64,000 nucleotides of DNA, from positions 1 through 64,000 of the forward strand of contig JADCGR010000006.1 in the NCBI GenBank assembly GCA_020248905.1, written 5' to 3'. A program made the position numbers and the translations under genes. The notes below the pieces were generated by a model that saw only the letters and a program-made list of their open reading frames with translations, was not told the DNA's origin and made no database searches. This document shows positions 1-7,790 of the stretch, one piece after another; position 1 is the first letter of the stretch, and each line of letters begins with the position of its first letter. Source of the DNA: Curvibacter sp. (GTDB taxonomy: Bacteria; Pseudomonadota; Gammaproteobacteria; Burkholderiales; Burkholderiaceae_C).

Positions 1-10
1 CTAACTTGAT

Positions 11-290
11 ATAAACCGCAAAAGTGCGGAATAACATGGACGGATGTGCATCTTGACGCCTCCCTTGCTGCAAGCTAAGTGCTTGTTTTGTTTGAAGAGT
101 TCAGGCGAATATAGCGCAGAGCCGCGCTCATAACAAACCGCGAAACCCCGCAAAAGTGCGGAATAACATCGGCGCCGTCTTCGAGGCGGTGGGCCTGGAG
201 CGGGTGCAAGTGCTTGTCAGGCAATGGCTGTTCTTCTGAACACCAGAGCCGGGGCTGAAATAACAAACCGACAAACCCCGCAGTGTTTCA
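11..290. repeat. Three-copy short repeat with hairpin core
   Basis: The hairpin core CCGCAAAAGTGCGG followed by AATAACAT occurs at 16-36 and again at 148-169. A longer related block (TAACAAACCG, two bases, AAACCCCGCA) starts at 131 and recurs exactly 130 bp later at 261, where it runs into the 3' end of the dehydrogenase pseudogene. The DNA between the copies has no convincing gene. On the minus strand a good ribosome-binding site precedes a 16-codon frame ending at base 1, but this is probably chance. Family and mobility are unknown. Confidence 0.6.
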
Positions 291-1322
291 AGAAGCTGCG
301 CCCTGCGCCAGCTGCCGCATCGCAGCTAGCACCGCCGCGGGTGTCTCCAGCCCCCGCGCCTGCACCCTCTGCATTTTCTGCTCCCGCGTGCTGCCGGGCA
401 GGCGCACGCAGGCCTCGGCGCACATGGCGCTGATGAGCCTATCGATGCGCTCCTGATAAGCCACCGTGCCGGCCAGCGCCGCCGGGTCAAACACAAGGAA
501 CAGCTGGCCGATGCGCGGGCGGTTGCCTTGCTCGGCAAAAAACGAGTCGGCCTCGGCACCAAAGCTTGCACCCGTGAGGCTGATGACGAGCAGCTCCACC
601 AGCAGCGCGAGCAGTGCGCCCTTCACACCGCCCGAACCAGATCCAAAAGGCAGCATGGAGCCCTGCAGCGCGGCCTGGGCATCGGTGGTGGGCTGGCCCT
701 GAGCGTCCAGCGCCCAACCCAGGGGAATGGGCTCGCCCTTTTGCGCCGCCACCATGATCTTGCCGCGCGCCACTTCTGAAAGCGACAGGTCGATCACCAG
801 CGGCGGTGCGGCGCCTGCCTGCTGGCCGCCGCGCGGGAACACGGCCGCCAGCGGGTTGGTGCCCAGCAGCGCGCGCGTGCCGCCGGCCACGGGCATGGCG
901 GCGGGCGAATTGCCCATGGCGATGCCTATGAGCCCGGCCCGGGCCACCGGCTCCAGGTGCTAGGCGACCGCGCCAAAGTGATGGCTATTACCCACGCCGG
1001 CCAGCGCCAGGCCCTGGCTGCGGGCGCGGGTCAGGGCCTCCTGCACGGCCAGTTCGCAGGCGGGGAAGGCAAAGCCGTCGCATGCATCGACCAGCACAGC
1101 AGCGGGGCGCTGGGCCACCACGCGAGGCACGGCTTGCCCGTCCACGCGGCCGGCGCGCAGATGGCTGGCGTACATGGCCACGCGCGAGACGCCGTGCGAT
1201 GCCAGGCCCTGCACATCGGCAGCCACCAGCGCGCGGGCGGTGCTGCGGGCCTGTGCTTCGCTGGCACCGGCGGCGCGCAAGGCGGCTGTGGCCAGGGTTT
1301 CGAGTTCGGCAAGAGAGATCAT
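288..1322 (-). pseudogene. Ldh-family (malate/L-lactate/ureidoglycolate-type) dehydrogenase, broken by one stop codon
   Basis: The frame is continuous from ATG at 1322 to the stop at 288-290 (345 codons, normal for the Ldh_2 NAD(P)H-dependent 2-hydroxyacid dehydrogenase family). It is interrupted by one in-frame TAG at 960-962. The stop follows the conserved active-site stretch NSHHFGAVA, where relatives normally carry a tyrosine (TAC or TAT). Downstream the same frame continues with typical family sequence (GNSPAAMPVAGG, LGTNPLA). No other lesion is visible, so the mutation is either recent or a base-call error. It lies 44 bp downstream of the split-barrel flavoprotein gene, probably in the same transcript. 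If expressed, translation would give a 120-residue N-terminal fragment only. Confidence 0.85.
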
Positions 1323-1366
1323 CAGGGCTCCGGGGGATGGGTCAGCTCAGGCGTTGAGCATGCGGC

Positions 1367-1843
1367 TCAAGTTGCATCGAGCAGCAAGGCGGCGTATTGC
1401 GCGGCTGTGAGGGTGTGGGCGCGGCCGAAGCCGGCCACATAGCGCAGGAACTGTGGCTCGATGAGAAAGAGCGAGAAATCGCCAAAGCCAAAGAGCTCTT
1501 CGGCCTCGGGCAGGCGCGCCAGGTAGGCGGTGCGTGCGGCGGCGTAGTCTGGCGCATCGGGCGGGCACACGCGCGCCTGCCCCTGCACGCTCACGCGCGG
1601 CAGGGCTAGCGGGGTGTCTGCGCTGCCGGGTGCGGCCGTGACCAGCAGGCTGGCGCCCGGGTGCGACAGCAGGTCTTGCGTGTGCGTGGCCAGGCGGCTC
1701 ACGTGGATGATGAAGCGCCCGTCGGGCAACAGCGCGTAGGGCACCATGGAGACGGCGGGCTCGTCGCGGTGCAGGGTAGCCAGTGCGGCAGTGCGCGCGT
1801 CTTGCAGGAGTTGCCGCAATGCGGCCTGGGTGGGGGCGTCCAT
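1367..1843 (-). CDS. Pyridoxamine 5'-phosphate oxidase-like (HugZ-type) split-barrel flavoprotein
   Basis: A 158-residue cytoplasmic protein with the features of the FMN-binding split-barrel superfamily. The N-terminal half has the strand pattern typical of these barrels, with AALATLHRDEPAVSMVPYA near residues 19-37 and FIIHVSRLATHT near 44-55. The C-terminal part (FGFGDFSLFLIEPQFLRYVAGFG) matches HugZ/pyridoxamine oxidase-related proteins that bind flavin or haem. No signal peptide is seen. The exact reaction cannot be assigned, since members include haem-degrading, F420/FMN-reducing and uncharacterised proteins. It is encoded just upstream of the broken Ldh-type dehydrogenase on the same strand and diverges from the cytochrome c gene. 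Confidence 0.75.
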   Translation of the reverse strand: MDAPTQAALRQLLQDARTAALATLHRDEPAVSMVPYALLPDGRFIIHVSRLATHTQDLLSHPGASLLVTAAPGSADTPLALPRVSVQGQARVCPPDAPDYAAARTAYLARLPEAEELFGFGDFSLFLIEPQFLRYVAGFGRAHTLTAAQYAALLLDAT

Positions 1844-1972
1844 GGGGGTAGGGATGTAGCAGGTACGAGCTTAAGCGATGGCCGCTGGCGCGCGGCGCTG
1901 AGCTTTCTTGAGATGGGTCAAGGCGGTGGCAATGGCTGCGCGCAGAATGAGCCAAACACTCACGGAGGCGCT

Positions 1973-2464
1973 ATGCGCAAACTCAGCCACGACCGCGCCG
2001 TTCTGCCGGCCACCCTGCTCGCCACCATACTCGCAATAGCCGGTTGCGCTGTGGAATGGGAGAACCCCAAGCCCGCGCGCCAGCTGGCGCACGAACTGGA
2101 ACCCCCGGGCTCGGCCTATCTGGGCTGGCGCGTCTACCAGGACCGCTGCGCGCGCTGCCACGGCGTGGATGCACAAGGAGCGGCCAACGCCCCCAACCTG
2201 CTGCGACGCCTGCAGACCCTGGGGCCGCGCGAGTTCGTGAGCCTGGTGCTTTACCGTTACGACGCCAGCCTGCAGGGCGAACCGGCCGCCACACGCAGCA
2301 GTCGCGAAGCGCAGGTAGAGTCCCTGATGGAACGCCGTGACCAGCCCTTGGCCATGCCCGCGTGGCGGGACGAACCCCGCGTGAACGCGCATGTGCTGGA
2401 TCTGTACGCCTACCTGTCGGCGCGATCCGAGGGGCGCCTGGGTACGGGCAAGCCGGTGCCCTGA
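1973..2464 (+). CDS. Lipoprotein c-type cytochrome (mono-haem)
   Basis: A 163-residue protein starting at ATG 1973 behind CGGAGG. The N-terminus is a lipoprotein signal (LAIAGC, lipidated Cys25). A single haem-attachment motif CARCH lies at residues 59-63. A probable axial methionine lies in PLAMPAW, about 30 residues from the C-terminus, so this is a class I cytochrome c anchored to a membrane and facing the periplasm. Its electron donor and acceptor are not evident. The nearest genes are a flavoprotein and dehydrogenase on the opposite strand, which could suggest a redox partnership, but that is inference only. The reading frame is open further upstream, but the lipobox and ribosome-binding site fix this start. 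Confidence 0.88.
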   Translation: MRKLSHDRAVLPATLLATILAIAGCAVEWENPKPARQLAHELEPPGSAYLGWRVYQDRCARCHGVDAQGAANAPNLLRRLQTLGPREFVSLVLYRYDASLQGEPAATRSSREAQVESLMERRDQPLAMPAWRDEPRVNAHVLDLYAYLSARSEGRLGTGKPVP

Positions 2465-2487
2465 GTCAGCGCGTTCATCGCCAGCGC

Positions 2488-3233
2488 TCAGCGCTCCTTG
2501 CGCGGGTCATCGCGGCGCACGTACCAAAAGTCCATGCCGGCGCGCTGCTTCACGGCCTGCGGCCCGCGGCGGACCAGCCCAGCCAGCAGCCCGAGCGTCT
2601 CCCGCACGGTGTAGGTGCGCAGCTTGCGCGCCGAGGTGATGACCGCTTCTTTCAAAACCAGGAAGCGGCCCTGCCGCTTGAGCGCGCGGCTCATGACCAG
2701 CTCCTCCGCGCCGTAGCGCGGCTCATGACCAGCTCCTCCGCGCCGTAGTACTGCTCGTCAAAACCGCCCACGGCGACAAACGCGGTTCGTGTGCAGAACA
2801 GGAAGCAGCCCGCTGCATAACCCGTGACCCGGAACAGGCACACAGCACCCCGCAGCATGAGCCGTGCGTACGCAGGAGCCGGGTCGTCAAAACGCATGCC
2901 CGCCCCACCACCCACGGCACCGCTGCGCATGGCCTGCACGGCTGCACGCACCACGGCGGCGTTGACCAGCGTGTCGGCGTCGACAAAGATCAGCCACTTA
3001 CCGCGGGCCGCGCGCGCGCCCGCGTTGCGGGTGGCGGCGATCTGCCGGTTCGCCACCGACACGACGATGGCGCCCTGCTCACGCGCGATGGCGGCGGTGG
3101 CGTCGGTGGAGGCATCGTCAGCCACGACGATTTCATACGGCTCACCCAGCGCCTGCCCCGCCGCGTGCAGGGCAGCCAGCGCGGCCGGCAGGCACTGCGC
3201 TTCGTTGTAGGCGGGGACGATGAAGGAGATCAT
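2488..3233 (-). pseudogene. Family 2 glycosyltransferase, frameshifted by a 32-bp tandem duplication
   Basis: The first frame (ATG at 3233) gives a typical GT2 N-terminus: FIVPAYNEAQ at residues 4-13, VVADDASTDAT and the metal-binding LIFVDADT. Right after the acceptor-site region (GGFDEQYYGAEELVMSRA) it runs into ARRSWS and stops at 2691. The rest of the protein (LKRQGRFLVLKEAVITSARK, ending RRDDPRKER) is intact in another frame from 2694 to 2488. The break coincides with a 32-bp direct duplication. Removing one copy restores a continuous 237-codon gene. The membrane-associated transferase is therefore probably inactive. The substrate is unknown, since no cell-envelope cluster surrounds it. 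Confidence 0.88.
2684..2748. repeat. 32-bp tandem duplication inside the glycosyltransferase gene
   Basis: The sequence beginning GCGCGGCTCATGACCAGCTC at 2684 is repeated at 2716, with identity extending to 2716 and 2748 respectively. The period is 32 bp, which is not a multiple of three, so the duplication shifts the reading frame. Replication slippage could create or remove it. It could also be an assembly artefact. Confidence 0.92.
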
Positions 3234-3288
3234 GCTGACGACCGGCCCGCTTGTGCGAAGCAGTGCACACGCACCCGCTCTGTGGGCC

Positions 3289-4671
3289 TCAGTAGGTCAG
3301 CTCCAGCTCCGTCACGCGCTGTTGCGCCGCAGGCCAGACGCGACCCGCGAGTTTTTCGCCGTTGAATTCAGCAGTGACGGGACGCTCGGCGGCGCTGGGC
3401 AGCTTGAGTTTGGCGCTGGACACGCCGGCACCCACGGGCGGCACGCCGGGCAGCGTGGCCTGACCGTCGAGGCGCAGGGTGTCGCGCTGAGGGTCGAAGT
3501 AGCCGCGCGGGCGCGTGAAGATCACGAGGGCCTGTGCATCGGCGTCGGCAGCGGCGATGCGCTCGGGCCGCAGATGGACGATGTCGCTGGAGCGCACAAA
3601 CGCGCTGCGGTAGATGTGCGTGGTGGCGTAGCCCGCAGCCTTCAGTTCGAACTCATAGGCCGTGCCGGGCTGGGCCACAAAGGGGCCCCAGCGGCCGTCG
3701 GCGCCGGTGGTATGCGTGTACACGGCGGCACCGCGCCGCGCGCCCGTGGCCGGGTCGGTGGCGTAGATGGCAAGTTGCGCGCCCGGTAGCGGCAGGTTGT
3801 TGCTGTAGTTGCCGGTAGCGGGATTGAGCGGGTCCAGGCCCAGGCCGGTGACGGTGCCACCAAGCTCCACGCGCGCCTCGGGCGCGATCTCGCGCACCAG
3901 CGTGACATCCCCGGCAATGAAGCTGTAGGCCGCGGCAAAGGCTGCCTGCGAGTAAGAGGTTTCGCGGTGGTCGATGCGCGGAATGACGATGTTAGTGGCG
4001 CCCTTGAGCTCGGGGCCGGCAAACGTGACGTTGGTGGCGCGGCCTGGCATATTGATCCACAGACCATCGGGCTGGGCGAACTTGTCGTTGTTGTCGCTGC
4101 GAATGGTCATCCAGCGCACCGGGCCCACCACCTCATCGCCATTGGCGTTCTTGGGCGCGTTCAGTGCCGTGAGGAAGGGGCCGGTGCCCGAGAACTCGTT
4201 GCCTTCCCGCACACCGGGGATGGCCCAGACGCCATGGTTGGGCGTGCCACCGAGGATGGCGTGCGAGACGCTGGCCGCGCCGCCGCCGTTGCTGATGTAG
4301 TTGCGGATGGCGTTGCCGCCGCGCGAGTTGCCGATAAGCACGACTTGGGACGCACCGGTGGCGCGCAGGAGCTTGTCGACCTCGGCCTTCAGGAAGGCCA
4401 TGTGCTCGGCGGTGGAGCTGCGCCCGGGCTGGGCCTTGCTGTCGTCATCGCGCGCCAGCGGATAGGGCAGATCGATGGCGTGCAGGCGCGAGCGCGGCCA
4501 GACGTTGGATTCGAAGCGCCAAAGCGTGGTTTGCCACAAGGCGGCACTGTCACCGTTGCCATGCACGAAGACGATGGGCGGCGGGGTAACCTGCTGCGGC
4601 GCGGTGCTGCAGGCAGTGAGCAGGGCCAGGCCTGCGGCCCACGCCCAGAGCAGGCGACGTGTCAAAAACAT
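3289..4671 (-). CDS. Lipoprotein alpha/beta-hydrolase (lipase/esterase-like)
   Basis: A 460-residue protein with a lipoprotein signal (LALLTAC, Cys21) followed by an alpha/beta-hydrolase domain. The oxyanion-hole motif FVHGNGD is at residues 35-41. The nucleophile elbow is IGNSRGG with candidate catalytic Ser116, replacing the more usual GxSxG with Arg after Ser. The first ~260 residues are the hydrolase. The remaining ~190 contain a beta-rich region (TVTGLGLDPLNPATG, then DGRWGPFVAQPGTAYEFEL) resembling a carboxypeptidase-regulatory-like fold and a C-terminal beta module. This suggests an envelope-bound esterase or lipase acting on extracellular lipids or polyesters. Substrate and catalytic acid/His are not assigned. 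It is single, with no operon partner. Confidence 0.75.
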   Translation of the reverse strand: MFLTRRLLWAWAAGLALLTACSTAPQQVTPPPIVFVHGNGDSAALWQTTLWRFESNVWPRSRLHAIDLPYPLARDDDSKAQPGRSSTAEHMAFLKAEVDKLLRATGASQVVLIGNSRGGNAIRNYISNGGGAASVSHAILGGTPNHGVWAIPGVREGNEFSGTGPFLTALNAPKNANGDEVVGPVRWMTIRSDNNDKFAQPDGLWINMPGRATNVTFAGPELKGATNIVIPRIDHRETSYSQAAFAAAYSFIAGDVTLVREIAPEARVELGGTVTGLGLDPLNPATGNYSNNLPLPGAQLAIYATDPATGARRGAAVYTHTTGADGRWGPFVAQPGTAYEFELKAAGYATTHIYRSAFVRSSDIVHLRPERIAAADADAQALVIFTRPRGYFDPQRDTLRLDGQATLPGVPPVGAGVSSAKLKLPSAAERPVTAEFNGEKLAGRVWPAAQQRVTELELTY

Positions 4672-4769
4672 GGGCGCTCCTAGATGACGATCAGACAGCC
4701 ATGGTACGGGGTACGCAGGTCAGCCGGCTGACGGCGCACACGCAGCGCTGCCCCCGTGGCGACAAGAAT

Positions 4770-5465
4770 TTATTCGAAGCCGCCCGCGCGCCGCAACTCC
4801 GCCGCTGTGGGGCTGGCAAGCAGGTCGATGAGCATGCGCGCGGCCTGCGGTTGCTCGGCCTTGGACGTGACGGCGGCGGTGTAGACCGTGGCCAGCTCGA
4901 ACTCCTTGGGCAGCATGGCCACCAGCTGCACGCCGGGCGTGTAGCGGATCTCGGTGACCTGGGTGCAGCCGATCAGCCCCGGGCCTTCGGCCTCGGCCAT
5001 GGCCTTCATGGCGGTGGCGCCATTGGGATAGGTGCGCAGCACGGAGGCGAGCTGCTGCTCCACGCCCAGGCGCTTGAGCACGTTCATGAAGTGGATGCCG
5101 GCCGTGGCCTTGTGCGGATCGGGGAAGTAGAGACCGCGCGCAGCCAGCAGCGCGGCCTTGAGCGCCCCGGGCGTGTCCACGCGCGGCGCGGCCTCGCCCG
5201 TTTTCACGGCCACCCCGGTGCGCACCCGGCCCAGTGCGCGCGCACTGCCGGGCGCCACCCGCCCGGCCACGGTGAGCTCGTCAATCAGCGGCTGCGTGAG
5301 GATGAGCACGTCACAGGGCTCACCCGCCAGCAGCTTGTCGCGCATGGCGCCCACGGCACCAAAGCTGCCCTCGATAGCCCGCCCAGTCTCGTTGTAGAAG
5401 CTGCCGCGCAACTGCTGCACCAGGCCCTGTGCCGCGCCGCCGCTGAGGATGTGGAGTGAACTCAT
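4770..5465 (-). CDS. ModA-like substrate-binding protein without signal peptide
   Basis: A 231-residue protein chosen to start at MSSLHILSGG (5465). Longer frames run through an upstream GC-rich repeat and are not believed. The sequence matches the type II periplasmic binding fold of molybdate/tungstate-binding (ModA-related) proteins: ILSGGAAQGLVQQL at the start, then GSFGAVGAMRDKLLAGEPCD, DVLILTQPLIDEL and the C-terminal TAAELRRAGGFE. No leader peptide is visible, although family members are normally exported, and no ABC permease or ATPase genes are nearby. It is therefore either a cytoplasmic ligand sensor or exported by another route. It lies downstream of the Bug-type binding protein on the same strand, separated by a dispersed palindromic repeat. 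Confidence 0.7.
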   Translation of the reverse strand: MSSLHILSGGAAQGLVQQLRGSFYNETGRAIEGSFGAVGAMRDKLLAGEPCDVLILTQPLIDELTVAGRVAPGSARALGRVRTGVAVKTGEAAPRVDTPGALKAALLAARGLYFPDPHKATAGIHFMNVLKRLGVEQQLASVLRTYPNGATAMKAMAEAEGPGLIGCTQVTEIRYTPGVQLVAMLPKEFELATVYTAAVTSKAEQPQAARMLIDLLASPTAAELRRAGGFE

Positions 5466-5538
5466 GTTGATACCTGGTCCGTCTGTCGATGCGCATGCGC
5501 GCTGCACGAGATGCCTTTTGCGGGGAACGCCGTGGAAC

Positions 5539-5607
5539 CGGCTTGGCCGGGCCACTGGCGTTGTCCCCCCGGGGGGAAGACGGCGCAAGCCGGCTCAGGG
5601 GGGAGCA
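5539..5607. repeat. GC-rich dispersed palindromic element (intergenic copy)
   Basis: The gap between the Bug-type and ModA-like genes carries CCCCCCGGGGGG near 5565-5576, then GAAGACGGCGCAAGCCGGC and another run of six G. This C6-G6-spacer-G6 layout resembles the element embedded in icmF (19157-19240). Such elements are abundant between genes in Comamonadaceae. Boundaries are approximate. Confidence 0.6.
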
Positions 5608-5609
5608 TC

Positions 5610-6575
5610 TCAATCCGCCTTGATATCCGCACTCTTGATGACCGCCGCCCATTTGGCGATGTCTTCGCGCATGTACTTGTCAAATTCCTGGGGCGTCATC
5701 ACCATGGGCGTGGCGCCCTGCCGGCCCCAGAGCTGGCGCACCTCGGGCTGGCCGACGATGCGGCTGATCTCCTGGTTGAGCCGATCGACCACGGCGCGCG
5801 GTGTGGCGGCCGGTGCCATGAGACCGAGCCAGATGGTGGCCTCGTAGCCCGGCAGACCGGATTCGTGCAGCGTGGGCACGTCGGGCAGCACGCTGGAGCG
5901 CTGGCGCCCGCTGGTGGCAATGGCGCGCACTTTACCCGCGCGGGCCTGCTCGGCCATGGTGGTCAGGGCGTCGAACATCATGTCCACCTGGCCGCCCACG
6001 ATGTCGGTGCGCGCGCCCGAGCTGCCGCGATAGGGGATGTGCACGAGGTAGATGCCGGCCATGCTCTTGAAGAGCTCGCCCGCCATGTGATACGGCGTGC
6101 CCGGGCCGCTGGAGGCATAGTTGTATTTTCCGGGCCGCTCCTTGGCAAGGCGCAGGATGTCCTGCAGGTTCTGCGCCGGCAGTGAGGGATGGGTGACGAG
6201 CAGCAGGTCGGAGTAGTTCACGGGGGCAACGGGCACGAAGTCGCGCATGAGCACAAAGGGCTTGGTGGGGATGAGCGTTTCGTTCACCGTGTGGGTGTTG
6301 GACATCATCAGCAGGGTGTAGCCGTCGGCCGGGGCCTTGGCTACAAGATCGGTGCCGATGATGGAGCCAGCGCCGGGACGGTTGTCGATGACAAAGGGCT
6401 GGCCCAGCGCGTCGCCCAGGCGCTGGCCGATGAAGCGCGCGTAGTTGTCGGCCGGCCCGCCCGCCGCAAAGGGCACGACGATGCGCACGGACTTGTTGGG
6501 ATAGTTCTGGGCCTGGGCAGCGGTAACTACCAGCAGGGCCGCAGCCAGCAGGCTGCGCAGGATCGAAACTCGCAT
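5610..6575 (-). CDS. Bug-family (tripartite tricarboxylate transporter) substrate-binding protein
   Basis: A 321-residue periplasmic protein. The start at 6575 is preferred over an upstream ATG because GGAGAG lies just before it. Residues 1-22 form a Sec signal peptide ending AAQAQ. The mature protein begins NYPNKSVRIVVPFAAGGPAD, the hallmark TctC/Bug opening, followed by GQPFVIDNRPGAG and ADGYTLLM. Bug proteins bind small carboxylates and either deliver them to TctAB permeases or signal to two-component systems. No tctAB genes are in this window, which is usual for the many orphan Bug paralogues of Burkholderiales. The ligand cannot be assigned. Confidence 0.9.
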   Translation of the reverse strand: MRVSILRSLLAAALLVVTAAQAQNYPNKSVRIVVPFAAGGPADNYARFIGQRLGDALGQPFVIDNRPGAGSIIGTDLVAKAPADGYTLLMMSNTHTVNETLIPTKPFVLMRDFVPVAPVNYSDLLLVTHPSLPAQNLQDILRLAKERPGKYNYASSGPGTPYHMAGELFKSMAGIYLVHIPYRGSSGARTDIVGGQVDMMFDALTTMAEQARAGKVRAIATSGRQRSSVLPDVPTLHESGLPGYEATIWLGLMAPAATPRAVVDRLNQEISRIVGQPEVRQLWGRQGATPMVMTPQEFDKYMREDIAKWAAVIKSADIKAD

Positions 6576-6686
6576 GACGCCTCTCCTTTTGGCAGCCATG
6601 CTAGCCCTCAGCCGCGCGCCGGGACTCGGGGGTATCCCTAGCGCGACCCTCGGGGTTTGTACGGAAGGGTCGCAAAGCGCGAGCGC

Positions 6687-7700
6687 TCAGGCCGCCAGGG
6701 GCTCCTCCTGCATGGCCTCGATCTGGTCTTCGAGCATCTGCACCTGGCCTTGCCAGTAGTCGCTGCTGCCGAACCACGGAAAGTTCAGCACGAAGGTGGG
6801 GTCGCCCCAGCGGCGGGCCAGCCAGGCGCTGTAGTGGATGAGGCGCAGCGTGCGCAGCGGCTCGATCAGGGCGAGCTCGCGGCGGTCGAACTCGCGTAGC
6901 TGCTCGTAGCCATCGAGCAGGCAGCCCAGCTGCCAGGTGCGCTGCGCGCGGTCGCCCGAAAGCAGCATCCACAGGTCCTGCACGGCAGGCCCCATGCGCG
7001 CGTCGTCCAGGTCCACGAAGTGCGGGCCGGGCCCGGCAGCGGCGGGCACATCCACGGGCGTCCACAGGATGTTGCCCGCGTGGCAGTCGCCATGCAAGCG
7101 CAGGCGGCGGATGTCGCAGCGTGCGCCGGTGAGCGCAGGATGCTGCGCCACCAGGGCCAGGGCCTCTTCGCAGCGCGCCTGCCAACGCGACTGGACGTCC
7201 AGCGGGATCATGTGCTGCTTTAGCAGCCAGTGCGCAGGCTCGCGCCCGAAAGACTCCAGGTCCAGCGCGGGGCGGTGCTCAAAGGCATGCGCCGCACCCA
7301 CGCCGTGCAGACGCGCCATGAAGCGGCCGATCCACTCCAGCACCTCTTCGTCTTCGAGCTCGGCCACGCGGCCACCGCGGCGCGGACTGACCGCGAAGTG
7401 AAAGCCTCCCTGCTGGTGCAGGGTGCGGCCCTGCAGCTGCAAGGGCGCCACCACGGGCACTTCAGCGGCCACCAGTTCGGCCGCGAATTCGTGCTCTTCA
7501 AGAATCTGTGCCTCGTTCCAGCGCCCGGGGCGGTAGAACTTGACGACGACGCTCTGCCCATCGTCAAGCTGCACCAGGTAGACGCGGTTCTCGTAGGAGC
7601 TCAGGGCCTGCAGGCGACCGTCGCAAGGCAGGCCTACGCTTTCGAGCGCGTCGAGCACGGCGTCGGGCGTGAGGTCCTCATAGGGATGGTGGGAACTCAT
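6687..7700 (-). CDS. srkA: Stress response Ser/Thr protein kinase SrkA (YihE/RdoA)
   Basis: A 337-residue cytoplasmic kinase of the choline-kinase-like fold. It has SSYENRVYLVQL near residues 34-45, the ATP-binding lysine in VVVKFYRPGRW (51-61), the catalytic loop LHGDCHAGN at 202-210 and the metal-binding FVDLDD at 228-233. Length and motif spacing fit SrkA, which in Escherichia coli counters envelope-stress and MazF-linked death. In E. coli it sits beside dsbA. Here it stands alone between the Bug-type gene and the divergent HD-GYP gene. Confidence 0.88.
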   Translation of the reverse strand: MSSHHPYEDLTPDAVLDALESVGLPCDGRLQALSSYENRVYLVQLDDGQSVVVKFYRPGRWNEAQILEEHEFAAELVAAEVPVVAPLQLQGRTLHQQGGFHFAVSPRRGGRVAELEDEEVLEWIGRFMARLHGVGAAHAFEHRPALDLESFGREPAHWLLKQHMIPLDVQSRWQARCEEALALVAQHPALTGARCDIRRLRLHGDCHAGNILWTPVDVPAAAGPGPHFVDLDDARMGPAVQDLWMLLSGDRAQRTWQLGCLLDGYEQLREFDRRELALIEPLRTLRLIHYSAWLARRWGDPTFVLNFPWFGSSDYWQGQVQMLEDQIEAMQEEPLAA

Positions 7701-7790
7701 GCACGGATTGTCACCGCGCTGCCCTGTACTGCCGAGGCGCTGGCGTTTTCCCTAGCCTGCGCATGCAGGCCCGCGACTAAACTGGATCGC

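Noticed and set aside
1-60. A 16-codon minus-strand frame with a good ribosome-binding site ending at base 1.
   Set aside because: It lies inside repeated DNA, is very short and has no recognisable homology.
5466-5588. A longer N-terminus for the ModA-like protein through 5588.
   Set aside because: The added residues read through a dispersed GC-rich repeat and do not form a signal peptide.
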